In this document: piece by piece, positions 10,720-22,020 of the stretch | How the letters are laid out: each line of letters begins with the position of its first letter | Position numbering within the stretch: position 1 is the first letter of the stretch | Assembly: GCA_964017125.1 (NCBI GenBank) | Contig: OZ024907.1 | Location: 23,984,976 to 24,048,975 of the forward strand | Length of the DNA: 64,000 nt | DNA from: Flabesymbios commensalis | Taxonomy: Eukaryota > Annelida > Polychaeta > Terebellida > Flabelligeridae | Direction of reading: 5' to 3' | Notes under the pieces: model-generated | What the model saw: the letters and a program-made list of their open reading frames with translations, nothing else | What the model was told of the DNA's origin: nothing | Database searches by the model: none | Translations under genes and position numbers: made by a program

Positions 10720-12490
10720 ATAGGTTTGGATGGCCCGTCATTCATCTTTTGATCATTTGCAGATGATTTGGTTTTAATTTCAACAAGTGCAATTGGCGTA
10801 CAACTATCTCTTAATGGAAAATTACTGTAAACGATGGTGATTGTCAGTAAATGTGAATAAAAACAAAGATAATGACTATGTCGAAACAAAATTAAATAGC
10901 AAAGGAAAACTTTCATATGCCTAACTATTTTCTCGAAAATATTCATACTGATAGATATTTAGGTTTGATCATAAGCTCCGATGGGGAATTTAAACTTGTG
11001 TCATTGATAGAGCAAACAAGGCTAAAATGACAGTGTTTATTATCGTACAAGTCCGGTTGTGTCTCACCTAGATTAAACATGACTGTCTTTGATACGCTGA
11101 TAATTACAATTTTATTGTACGGTTGTCCTGTATGGGGATCATATAACAAAGTTGATATACATTATGATAAACATTTATTTGAAAGAGTCCAAACAGATTT
11201 CTGTAAAATAACTTTAAACATCACAAAAAAATTATATAGCAAGGGTATTTCAAGAGGAGAATTTGGTAGATATCCTCTTTCTAATATTTTGTATAGCTGT
11301 ATGATTAAGTATTGATGTAAACTGACACTAAAAATGTATTGATGTAATCAGACACTAAAAATGTAATGTTAAATGCAGCCTATAAATAATCGAAAATTGT
11401 AGGAACGGATTGGATTAAAAGGATATCTTCATTATTTTATCGTAATGGTTATACAAATGTGTAAAAAAATCCACAACCAGTTACTTTTCCACGACCAGTA
11501 TATTTTCAAAAACGAGTAACAATATGAACAGTACTATCAATCTTATAAGAAATAATTCCTACACTTTAATATTCTGAAACTGGTTTTCAAGAAATATATA
11601 TTTTGCAATTATAATAAATATTATATATATATATTGCAATTATAAAAAATATTATTATAAACTCTAGTATTAAGATATTAGATCTACATTTTGGGATGAC
11701 ATCAATTTTCGTTTTTATATCCGTACTCAAGTGTGTATCCCACGGATCATGTTTTTATTTTTTCCAGAATTTTAATATTTTTACAAATATTTTTAATCAA
11801 CATTTCTATGAAACCAGAAGTAACCCAAACAAACTATTTGTATACCTGGAGGACGATTGAATGTTTTCACAGCATTGGGCCACATGCTGATGGCATCGGC
11901 CCAGCGCTGGGTAGACAATCAGTGCTGCAGGTTTGTCCTCCCGTGTCCTGACTACAAGACACCAATTAGCGGGGAATGCTCTGATCTTACCGTCTGATAC
12001 GTGGGAATATGTGATGTAAAGTGCTGAATATTGCTCACTTGTTTTGTTTACGTGGCAATATACGACCTGGAAATACAACTATTTCACTCTTTTTGGGTGC
12101 TTTAAAATTGTTTTTTGACTTTTTCGTGTTTTCAGTGAAGATCAGTAGGCTATATAGCTTCATATAAATTAAATTTTCAAAATTGACAACATTGAAAATG
12201 TCTCATCCCAATGGGTCCCTTTAAGAACAGATAACAGCTTACTAGAGGTAACTAGAGGTGGATTCAGAAATGTTCCTAGAGAAGATGGATTATGTATACT
12301 AGTAAGTGAAAAGGTTGCTTTACCTAGCGATGTAGATTGCGATGATATCACTTCAATTATTATCATTTTTTCCCAACGAGTTTGATCGTTACACGTGTGT
12401 CTATACTAACTTCAGTATGTTGATGTCCTGGCATTGTATTGGCTGGATAAACGTATCTTGCCTTCACTCTTTTAGTTCTAGACATATCTT
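10720..12490 (+). pseudogene. Decayed LINE ORF2 fragment, split by a MITE
   Basis: Reverse-transcriptase landmarks survive in several frames on the plus strand: ADDLVLISTSAIGVQLSLN at about 10750-10810, YLGLIISSDG at about 10957-10987, and the downstream block FDTLIITILLYGCPVWG at 11089-11140. After the inserted MITE at 11687-12224, a C-terminal piece reads SLLEVTRGGFRNVPRED at about 12233-12290, matching the arrangement near the end of jockey/CR1-type ORF2 proteins. The copy is heavily broken by stops and frameshifts and lacks the endonuclease region. It is a different element from the nearly intact LINE at 24.4-30.3 kb. Confidence 0.75.
11687..12224 (-). mobile_element. 0.55-kb MITE family H, copy 1
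   Basis: Reverse-complement copy of the elements at 45931-46500 and 50436-50962. Shared landmarks are TTGGGATGACATCAATTTTC at one end, the internal foldback GCCCAGCGCTGGGC, the block GACACCAATTAGCGG and the other end TCTCATCCCAATGGGTCCC. Terminal inverted repeats of about 20 bp (CCCCTTGGGATGA) and no coding capacity mark it as a non-autonomous DNA transposon. It sits inside the decayed LINE, so it is younger than that LINE. Confidence 0.85.
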
Positions 12491-12970
12491 CTGTTGGAGG
12501 GTAGAAATTATTATGAAATATAGACGTATCGCGTATGATATATTTTGGGCCATTGAAATTACCGATTTATATTTTATCTTTTTTTTAACCACTACCATGA
12601 CATCAGGTTTCTACGTGCGTTGGAACACCAATGGATAATGGTTCTGAGCACAGCTGAATGGGATAGGGTCAGCATGCTCATTGGTTAAGTATTATATAGA
12701 CATGGCTGTGATTGTCACCGCATAGTCACATCACAATTTCCCGTGGTTCTGAGCAACACGATTGTTTGCTTTATGATGCTGCCATCTGGCGAATGACAAC
12801 TACACTGATAAATGAAATGGTACCTCATGGTATACCCACTACGCGGCGCTGTGTGATTAAACTATCAGCTGTACGATTTTTTTAGGTCAACTTGAATCTG
12901 TAAGACGTAGGGCCTATTATTTCCCTTGAAACGCTGATGAAGTGCAGGGAGTTTTCCAGGAAAAGTTAAA

Positions 12971-13302
12971 CTGAAAACTATCTCCTTCCAGTGGTATGGA
13001 ATTTTTCAAGTGTTCATTTTTGTCGATGGTGAGCTAACTGACGTGGTGAATCATACAAGTATCAGCAGATTTTAATTCAAATTCTTAGATGTCATGTGAT
13101 AAATTATAAATATAGGTCTACTATAAATAATAGTAGAATATAATAAGTATTATATAAAACGTTATTTTTTATCATTATTGATAGTCTCTAAATAAAATAA
13201 GCCTGCTTCCATGGTCTTATGTATAGTCCTCCTCCATGTCCATACGCGAAATACATCAAAGTCGAAAACACAATATCGAAGGTTGAAGACCGACCGACCC
13301 AC
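12971..13302 (+). repeat. 332-bp direct duplication, left copy
   Basis: Starts CTGAAAACTATCTCCTTCCA and ends GACCCACC. The second copy is 13787-14118, the same length and differing at about ten positions by eye. It has no recognisable coding content. Confidence 0.95.
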
Positions 13303-13481
13303 CGTTAAAAATAATACTTGTAGTGACCAGACAATGACAGGGGTTCATAATTATCATAAACTACTCACAGTTAATAAAAATTATAAGTCAATCACATCAA
13401 AACTGATTAATGTTTGCGCACTTTTTAACGGCGTGCTATAATGATATAGGTTGCTAGAATAGGGTCTGTTAATTATCCACA

Positions 13482-13728
13482 AACCCTTCACTTCGTATTT
13501 ACTTATACATATATTCGGGTTTTCATTTTTATTAGCACATTAAGTACCACCTTTTAAACATGTTTGAGATAAAATGTGACATCAATCAGCAATAGTTGAA
13601 AACAGTTGACCTCCATTTTGTCAAATCTGAGTAATTTTCACTCACTTGAAGTTGTGGATCGCGTCAGCGAGACACAACTTCAAGTGAGTGAAAATTCAGA
13701 TTGAATAATTTTGCGGTTAAAGGGTTAA
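13482..13728 (-). mobile_element. TTAACCCTTT hairpin MITE, family A, copy 2
   Basis: Opposite orientation to the copy at 6418-6663. The long stem CACTTGAAGTTGTGGATCGC is near the right end, which closes with GCGGTTAAAGGGTTAA. It lies between the two copies of the 332-bp duplication. Confidence 0.85.
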
Positions 13729-13786
13729 TTCAACGTCTCGTGTTTGTTGGACAGGTGCTCAAAACACCATTTATCAAAACAACAGG

Positions 13787-14118
13787 CTGAAAACTATCTG
13801 CTTCCAGTGGTATGGAATTTTTCAAGTGTTCATTTTTGTCGATGGTGAGCTAACTGACGTGGTGAATCATACAAGTATCAGCAGATGTTAAATCAAATTC
13901 TTAGAAGTCATGTGATAAATTATAAATATAGGTCTACTATAAATAATAGTAGAATATAATAAGTATTATATAAATCGTTATTTTTTATCATTATTGATAG
14001 GCTCTAAATAAAATAAGCCTGCTTCCATGGTCTTATGTATAGTCCTCCTCCATGTCCATACGCGAAATACATCAAAGTCGAAAACACAATATCGAAGGTT
14101 GAAGACCGTCCGACCCAC
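13787..14118 (+). repeat. 332-bp direct duplication, right copy
   Basis: Near-identical to 12971-13302. The 484-bp spacer contains the family A element and a 58-bp piece (13729-13786) of which an inverted copy lies at about 14714-14777. Confidence 0.95.
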
Positions 14119-16019
14119 TATCACTAGAGCATCCTCCAGATTTATAAGAATCATGGGGTTTTATAATTACAAAGGACTGTGACATTAACATATATAACAT
14201 TCTGGGCACACAATTTTACAACATTTGCCATAGATCGTGTAGATATATAAGTCGTTAAATCAAAATATTAATGCAAACCACATTTTGAAGCCTCGGAGTG
14301 GAGCGGAATGTTTAAATATCGGCGACTATAAATCAAATCAATCAAATACCCGTTAATAATATATTACATGAAAGCAGAGAGCGCCTTTATTGTGAGAGAA
14401 TTTTTTTTTCAAAGTATGCCATGTGGCTGTCTGAAGAGTAAATACGTGAAGGGGCGTCCAAAATTGATATTCCAAAGCCTTTTTTTGGAGGTATCAAAAA
14501 GCGGTTTTAAAATTTTATATGTGTTCAATAAACAAGATATAACATGTTAGATGTGAATATTTATTTTAGATCGAACAAATCTCAATAAGTTCTACGAACT
14601 TGGGTTTCTAGTGGGTGAAAATTTAAATTAGTTATTTGGTCAGTTAAATAGTTACCTTCCCAATATTTTATATATAACAGAACCCATGCACTCAAAAATA
14701 CTGAATAATAGCAGCGGGTCTGTTGTTTTGATAAATAGTGTTTTGCGCACCTGCCCAACAAACACAAGACGTTGAATTAGGCCCTAAGCCTATTTTGATA
14801 GTATTGGGCCAGCGTCGGCCAGTGTTACATTAACATAATGGTATGCTGGCTGATCGTTATTCACACTTGTCTGATCAGAACTGTTTGTAAACAGGTATGC
14901 ATTTCTTGTTATATGTATGTCTAAATGTGTGTGTAACACATATCATGTGTATGACAAGGTTATATACAACTACACTGACTTCAGGGAGAGAATGTGGCAG
15001 AGCGGACCAAAGAGCAATCCTTTAACCCTTTAACCGCCGATCCAGAGTACATTCAGTTTTTCATTTTTTATTAGCAAATAAATATCAGCTTTTGAACATG
15101 TCAAGGATAAAACGTGACATCATTCAGCAAGGTTTTAAAATCGTTGACCTCCATTTTTGTCAAATTTGAATAATTGGGTGAAAATTCCAATTAAATAATT
15201 TAGCGGGTAAAGGTTTAATATAGACATGTCTCGTGGCCAGCCATATTCATAGCTCTATTCTACGGTGTGAAAGCAAACAGCAGAGACGGCTCACTTTTTA
15301 GGTGATAAGTAGCGAACATTATGGTACACCTTAAATTATACAGTAAACCTATTTTGAGGCAACTTGGAAAAACCAAACTATGAACAGAGAGGTGCTATGA
15401 ACAACTAAGCCAGAAAAAGCGAAAATTGATGTTCCAACGCAAAGTGGACATAAATAAGTATGCAGCCTCTTTATCTGAAGCAGAAAAATGATAATAATAT
15501 CCACCAATGAGTGGATAATATCTAAGGTGGAGGATTATGTAATATTGGTGGGTGGTTCAAGGGCCATCCCATAACATTCTGTTTTGAATTGAGGCTATAA
15601 ATAGACAACTGTAGCATTAAAAGGGTAATTAAAGAAATAGGGATAAAAACGTGAGATGTTTAGCGATATCGTGGAATTCAGAACAATCTGCAGACATACA
15701 TGAGATGTCTGCCTACTGGTCAGCTGTTATTCAGAAACGCTTCTTCCTGTTTTTTCTTTTGGATGTTCTTCTTTTAGGAACACTGCTTTGAACAATTTGT
15801 AGGCGTTTATTTTATAAATAGGCTACGAGGTAATGATAGTATGCAGTTTACTTTCTATGACCTGACGTTTGGCGTCTATCTTTGCACCTTAATTTCGGAG
15901 GCTCCACCACCTACACAGTCTTCTTTCCCTGCCTCCCGACATGTGAATAATATAACTCTGTATCATAGCTTGTGTATTATTAATAAATGTTATTGATAAA
16001 TCATATTAATAATGAATCA
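14119..16019. other. No gene; repeat debris
   Basis: Contains the inverted copy (14714-14777) of the 13729-13786 segment, a decayed GGCCCAGCGTC foldback at about 14752-14835, and a family A MITE at 15022-15218. Otherwise this is A+T-rich DNA with no exon seen. Confidence 0.5.
15022..15218 (-). mobile_element. Family A MITE lacking its hairpin
   Basis: Both ends match family A (TTAACCCTTTAACCGCC and AGCGGGTAAAGGTTTAA) and so does the internal block GACCTCCATTTTTGTCAAAT. The central long stem is absent: only GGGTGAAAATT remains, consistent with a clean deletion of the foldback. Confidence 0.75.
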
Positions 16020-16106
16020 ATAAATCAATGAATCAATGAATCAAACAATAAATTAATCAATCAATCGATCGATCGATCGATTGATCGATTATTCAATCAA
16101 TCGATT

Positions 16107-16161
<55 letters not shown>

Positions 16162-16162
16162 T

Positions 16163-16221
<59 letters not shown>

Positions 16222-16407
16222 TAATCAATCAATCAATCAATCAATCAATATATCCATCCATCCATCCATCCATCCATCCATCCATCCATCCATCCATCCA
16301 TCCATCCATCCATCCATCCATCCATCCATCCATCCATCCATCCATCCATCCATCCATCCATCCATCCATCCATCCATCCATCCATCCATCCATCCATCCA
16401 TCCATCC

Positions 16408-16474
<67 letters not shown>

Positions 16475-16475
16475 A
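16020..16475. repeat. Compound tetranucleotide microsatellite
   Basis: Four adjoining blocks: AATC-type repeats with a GATC run near 16065-16090, a long TCAA block to about 16247, a TCCA block (about 16252-16408), then a TCTA block (about 16409-16472). Neighbouring blocks differ by single-base changes of the same tetranucleotide. Confidence 0.97.
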
Positions 16476-17508
16476 AACTCAGTAATCAGGGTGCAATACT
16501 TAATAATTATTGTTCGGTTTATTTACATTTTATTCTGAAAAACAGTACTTGTCTTAATGTGCATACAATTTTAAAAAATTTCAAGTATGCGGTAAAATAT
16601 ATTTTAGGTTGGTTGATGGTTTTAATAGGTCTTGATATATGGGAGCTTAAAAGAGAAAAGGTCAAAGCCACATTGTCAAAATCATAGTTTAATATACATA
16701 ATGCTGTAGATATCCATTCCATTGCACATTATCAATTGAAGTACCTTAGATGCGTATAAACATGATGCAATAATATTGCACAGTTAGATTTATGGCATGT
16801 ATTATTAAAAATAGGTAAAAATAAATCTAATGCAATTAGAACAATGATAAAGAGATCGGGATTTATTTTGTTGCAATTACAAAAGGGGGTGCTGTTGATT
16901 TAATTTAAACAGCATTGAACATATCTGCCATACACATATCTGCCAGTTATCATTTATAGACATATATTTATGTCTATATTTCACATAAACATTTTGATTG
17001 TATAAATTGATATTTTTCTCCACTAAATCAGAAAGTAACTTAAGATTTTGTAAGAAATAAGTATTCGGAAATAAATACATTTTTAACGATTGTCTAAGAA
17101 ATTATTAGTAATTACTCAATTTGTATTCACAATCGCTTTGAGTGTTTGTGAGGCCATAGACAGTATTGCTATTTATAATGTATGTATCTCTTGAAACCTC
17201 ACACATATTAGCATTTCTGCATATTATTAAGGTTTATATTACCACGTCTATTTTCTTATACATAACATGTATTTCTTGTCATGCCTAATATACGAAAGTG
17301 TGATCTACAAAAATGCATATGACTATACCATATAGTTTATATCGTATTGTGGATATATTAATCCATATTTAAATCATAATAAGCATGATGCAACTCGTTA
17401 AAAACGAGCTGCCAGCAAATGAAAATGCAATTAAAACATATACTTTGTTACCCCCATCCCTGATGGCATTTCATACACTGGTGACATATGACATGTCTTT
17501 ACACCCGT
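16476..17508. other. No gene seen
   Basis: A+T-rich sequence 3' of gene A on its strand. No exon, repeat or RNA gene was recognised. Confidence 0.45.
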
Positions 17509-17618
17509 CCCAGTCAACACAAAACATTTGCATAAAATTTATACAACGTCGGCCCAACGTCTTCGACGTTGGTCCAACATTGTATAAATGTTATACAATT
17601 TTTTTGTGTTTACTTGGG
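17509..17618. repeat. CCCAGTAAACACAAAAC foldback MITE, copy 1
   Basis: A 110-bp palindrome. CCCAGTCAACACAAAACATT pairs with the complement ending TTTTTGTGTTTACTTGGG. The arms pass through TATACAACGTCGGCCCAACG and meet at CGTCTTCGACG. Three more near-identical copies lie at 18186-18290, 36057-36166 and 37105-37212. This one is about 350 bp past the stop codon of ODF3-like gene A. Confidence 0.9.
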
Positions 17619-17965
17619 TACTGACGCTTACTGATACTTTCTCGGCCACGAAGCTATAAGTATCATCCACATTTCACCATTGTCGCTTCCATTCCAATAG
17701 ATCAGACGCCGCTACCCAGCAGATATACAACCTTCTTTCAACTTTGCAACACGAAATTCATAGACGTTGATTGAAAGTTCGATCAAGGTTGGAGTAATAT
17801 TGTATATCGGATGGGTAGTTGTGTCGACCAACCCGCTCTACTATGGCACTGTTGAAGCGGTTATTCGATACATCCCACTTTCTACACCAAAGATACTTTT
17901 CTGGTATGTACATGAGCCATGAAGGTGCTGTGTTCTTTGTTGCATAGAGTTCCTCCATTCCAGAT

Positions 17966-20749
17966 CTAGTTATCATTACAATCAGGAACAAGTGGCGCCA
18001 GGTACTCACTGTGACGAATACCGAAGCTGAACATGGGTGACTGCTTTGTGTGCTTCCATGACTAAAAGTAAAGCAAACAATTGTACCAATTAGAAATACA
18101 AGCTATATTTAATTAAGATTAAACGTATTATTTTATCTTTTATTTATTTTTATTTTGTAATAACCTCTTACAGACAATATAGTTACCCAGTAAACACAAA
18201 ACATTTGTATAACATTTATACAACGTCGGCCCAACGTTTTCTTGGTTCAACATTGTATAAATGTTATACAAATGCTTTGTGTTTACTGGGCTATCGCTTT
18301 GTAAACGGTTAATCGTGTATTATTGTAACGAAAAGTTATAGCTATAATATATCCCTAGCCCTGTGAATATATAGAATGATAGACACTGTGTGATAAGAGC
18401 TAGATAATTATCTACGGTATCTCTTATTACACGTTTGATGCAATTCCAATTACAACCCACAAAATTATGTTTGTGCAAATTTCTCTGACAAATTCTACAT
18501 TTTTTGAAGGACAAACATAAAGACTAAAGACGGTTTATATATAGGTTATTAGCCCTTCAACCCTTTAACCGCCAACTTATTCAATATAAATTTTCACTCA
18601 CTTGAAGTTGTGTCTCGCTGACGCGATCCACAACTTCAAGTGAGTGAAAATTATTCAGATTTGACAAAATGGAGCTCAACTGTTTTCAAATCTTGCTGAT
18701 TTATGTCACATTTTATTTTTAACATGGTCAAAAAGTGGTACTTAATGTGCTAATAAAAAATGAAAACCCGAATATATGCGACACCGGCGGTTAAAGGGTT
18801 AAGGGTTATCACATCTCCTGCATATTATGTACCTTTTCTGGGGAATGAGCGCCGGGTCCGGGTTTCTGCGTGCCGTCACCAGGCATTATATTTCTGCTGG
18901 TCATGCTGTATTGGGCTGACTTGTTCTTGTAGTTGTTGGCATCTACAGTATTATAGGCGCCGGGACCTGGCGTCTTCTGGAGATCCTCATGAAAACTACC
19001 CGTCTTACTGCGACCAATCAGGGAGTAACATGGTGCTTGTCGTTTACCACCCTGTTTTGTCTTTCCCAGCACGGATGGCAATGTGTAGCAGTTCGCAGCT
19101 ATTCAAACAAACCGAAATATGTCAGCAAAGTCATCATATTACATAATTTATTTTAAGGACAGATACAGTCATGTGGTCTTAGGATGTCAGGCTGATATAA
19201 AATGATGTTATTTTTACTTATTTCTACTTTATATCAATATCTGGTGTGCTGGTCTTTGCTTGTAAATACCAGATCGTATTTTCCATCAGGTGTGTAGTTA
19301 CTATGAAAAAAAGATGTATTTCAATTAAATACAAAAAGATGCTTCTATTGAATATACGCATAATAAAATTCGTTATATCATCAGTTTTTATTATCACTCG
19401 ACACTGTTGTTAACACCGGGGTATTTAGAAAACAAACAATTTGAGCAATATAGGTCATTATCTATCTATTATCGGGGATTATCTATGTAGTATAAGACAT
19501 TATCTATTATATATACAGGGCAAACATCTATTATATTGCAGTAAATCACCTGGTGTGTTGTCAGTTTTTCGATGACGATGCCTGATGCCGAAGCTGTAAG
19601 CTGGCACTAGTTTCTTGGAGCATGGACCTGCTTTCTCAGGAGAATAAGCCCCCGGACCTGGTACTGGGAAGCCGCGAGCATCCTTCTGTCTGCCATACAG
19701 TGAGTAGTGTGGTGTACCATCCAAACCATTACGATATACCTAATAAAACACACACATCAAATGAAATAGTCTACATACCTCTGTGTCCTTTGTGTTACTA
19801 GAAATTAAATTAAACCTCGTGATGTAGTGGATTGTCAGTCACCTCATTCCATTAAAGACGGAATTGCTAAGGCGATTTTCAACTTCAAATGACGTAAAAT
19901 GTGTCAATGTATGTCAAATGGATATGTAATGTAGACGATTGACTTATTTGACTTATAAATTTGATTTTACTATCTTGTTTAAAACTTGCTTGAAATCGTA
20001 CATGGTATACGGGCAACATGTTTATCAATCAACGGGCAACATGTTTACAAAGCAATGCCTGTAGGCCTAGTTTAAAAGATTTTTTGAAATATTATATTCA
20101 CATGCTCACTTTTCAAGCAATGACCTGTGCCGTCAGTCACGCTCTGCTCTGTAAATCCACAGGACAGTAGCTGTCCATATGAGTAGTAAGCAGTTACTGC
20201 CTTTTGGATGTGAACGGTCGCCAGGCGGCTCTTCACTCAAGCTTTGGCATCAGGGGCCCATCCCACAAAGAATCTTAAGATGATCTTAACTTCCTCTTAT
20301 TTGCATTAAAAAAGTTAAGATGATCTTAACTTCCTCTTATTTGCATTAAAAAAGTTAAGATGATCTTAACTTTTTTAATGCAAATAAGAGAAAGTTAAGA
20401 TGATCTTAACTTTAAGATCCTTTGTGGGATGGGCCCCAGACTCCTGCTTTCGAGCGCGTTTATTTGAGATGCAACAATCGCCCTACCATGCCTACGAATT
20501 ATAACTTCCTTCATTTCGTGTTAATATATCGATACTGACCTTTGAATTGAGATAATAACAAGGCCCTGGACTACAGTCATCTCTCCATTTGCCATGCCGT
20601 ATACCAAACGAGTAGGCCGCTCCCTCTGTGTATACACTCCTGGGATCATGGTTCTTGGTGCCCATCATACCCGGTAAGGCATAGCATGGCCCTGGGCTGC
20701 TGTACTGGGCAGCTATAGGACCTCTTGACTTTGTGTAGTTGTACACCAT
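17966..20749 (-). CDS. ODF3-like: ODF3/SHIPPO1 (CIMAP1)-like protein, gene A
   Basis: Four coding exons on the minus strand: 20749-20540 (70 codons, phase 0), 19739-19550 (phase 1 after CCAG|GTGATT), 19098-18833 (starts after ...GAATAG, ends AAG|GTACAT, phase 0) and 18061-17966 (after ...CTTTTAG, ending in TAG). The phases join exactly to give 253 aa, close to vertebrate ODF3 (about 254 aa). Family repeats in order: RGPIAAQYSSPGPCY, DDCSPGPCYYL, VPGPGAYSPEKAG, KTDNTPG, KTPGPGAYNT, QKPGPGAHSPEK, then the C-terminal MFSFGIRHSEYLAPL block. ODF3 proteins are associated with sperm-tail outer dense fibres and, as CIMAPs, with ciliary microtubules; that role is inferred from the family. The start ATG at 20749 has an A at -3 in the context TTCACAATGG. 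A possible 5'UTR acceptor (TTATTCAACAG) lies about 35 bp upstream. Introns hold a foldback (18186-18290), a family A MITE (18557-18802) and a palindromic element (20253-20437). Confidence 0.93.
18186..18290. repeat. CCCAGTAAACACAAAAC foldback MITE, copy 2
   Basis: Lies in the last intron of ODF3-like gene A. Nearly complete palindrome, CCCAGTAAACACAAAACATT...TTTGTGTTTACTGGG. The core is shortened to CCCAACGTTTTCTTGG. Confidence 0.9.
18557..18802 (+). mobile_element. TTAACCCTTT hairpin MITE, family A, copy 4
   Basis: The best-preserved member. It starts AACCCTTTAACCGCC, has the stem CACTTGAAGTTGTG/CACAACTTCAAGTG around TCTCGCTGACGCGATC, and ends CACCGGCGGTTAAAGGGTTAA. It sits in the last intron of ODF3-like gene A and begins 29 bases from the splice donor of the preceding exon (GT at 18832-18831). 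Confidence 0.9.
20253..20437. mobile_element. GGGGCCCATCCCACAAAG palindromic MITE
   Basis: A 185-bp element in intron 1 of ODF3-like gene A. The termini GGGGCCCATCCCACAAAG and CTTTGTGGGATGGGCCCC are exact inverted repeats. The interior is built from a block of about 42 bp (AGTTAAGATGATCTTAACTT plus CCTCTTATTTGCATTAAAA) present twice in one direction and once inverted. No clear target duplication is visible beyond two or three bases. Confidence 0.9.
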
Positions 20750-22020
20750 TGTGAAGGCTTATCGTTAGCCTTGCTCCTTAACTGTTGAATAACATTTTTA
20801 AAATCAATTTACATTTGAATTTGCATGCAAGAGCACCTATGTATATTTGCCAAAGCATGATTGTTGTAAATAATGGGTGAAACCCAATGCTAACACCAAA
20901 TTCAAGAGCATTCGAATGCTACACAGCCAGCTTGAATATGTGGCACCAAACGGCATCCTGCAAATAATCGTTTACGCGAGTGTGTTTACAAATGAGATGG
21001 ATGTGGCTTATCTTCACTAAATTCGTTTATTGGCATACATTCATCACAATTAGAATAATCTGAACAATAAATAAAAAGTTCAGGTCACCAAAAGGAACTG
21101 ACGCCTAGTGGCGTATGCGTCCTTAAAATACCCAAAACTACATCACCCAACTCTTTTAAGAGTGCAAGGTGCAACAAAAGATTCAATGTCGGGCCAGCTA
21201 CATCATAGACGGTGACACAACGCTAAAACAACAGTAAGCCAACGCCCAGTGTTCACCAGGTGAGGAAATGCAACTAAACAACATCGCTGAGGACAAACTG
21301 AAATAGTGAAATTCGTCATTAGACAAGAAATAATTGTTAAATGTAGCCGGCAACAGACCTCTAACCTACATGAACATGCATAAAACAAGAAAAGGAGTTC
21401 TCGAACTCCGAGGCCCGGCTTTAGTCTGTTTGAGTGCTATAGATAAAAAATCAGTGTATTGGTCTTCCTCATGGGCCAGAATCCTAAATGTCCGGGATAT
21501 ATTTAAGGAAAGAAACAAGGAGACAAGTTCATATATATTTTCGACGTGTATTCCTTCCACCACCATCACCGATGCTGGCCAACATTCATTCAATACTTGC
21601 CTACGATGTACCTGGTACGGAGGCCTACCCACCAAATTCCGGTTCAATGTTGGGAAAACGTTGCAGCCCATTGCTGGTTCAATGCCGGTCAATCGTCTAC
21701 GATGCAGGCCCAACACTAATCTATCACTGGGTATGTTGTAGGCCTATACTTTGCGAAAACAGGTGCCATTCAACCAATGATCTTTCAATGCTGACCAACG
21801 GACTTCGACGCCAGAAACACCAGATAATACGATACATTGGCCCGATGCTGATGTAATGCTGGGCCACCGTCTGCAACGCTGGGTCAACATTATTCCAACT
21901 AAAACCCTTTAAGCTCTTAATCACAAATTACCGTGAATATTTGTTTTTCTGAACATTTTTTAAGAACAATTTTAGTACTTAACCTAAGGACCTGACACGT
22001 TATATTGAACATGCTCATAA
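20750..22020. other. 5' flank of gene A with foldback cluster
   Basis: No further exon is recognised. From about 21181 to 21900 several degenerate foldbacks of the GGCCCAACGTC-core type are packed together (for example GCCGGTCAATCGTCTACGAT near 21685 and GCTGGGCCACCGTCTGCAAC near 21860). Long open frames here (up to 135 codons) run through these palindromes and are not protein-like. Confidence 0.5.

Noticed and set aside
10730-11330. The same LINE family as the intact one at 24.4-30.3 kb
   Set aside because: Motif wording differs (ADDLVLISTSAIG and LLYGCPVWG here, SFADDVAVIAKS and LLYGCEVWP there) and the C-terminal arrangements differ, so it is a separate family.
11806-12078. 90-codon minus frame, with similar frames at 46226-46429, 50408-50671 and 50686-50889
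   Set aside because: All lie in the non-coding family H MITE copies and differ between copies.
12972-14117. Miniature LTR-type element suggested by TG...CA direct repeats
   Set aside because: No primer-binding site, purine tract or target duplication was seen; a plain segmental duplication explains it equally well.
21334-21856. 135-, 122- and 116-codon frames on both strands
   Set aside because: They run through clustered foldback elements; composition is not protein-like and there is no splice or family support.
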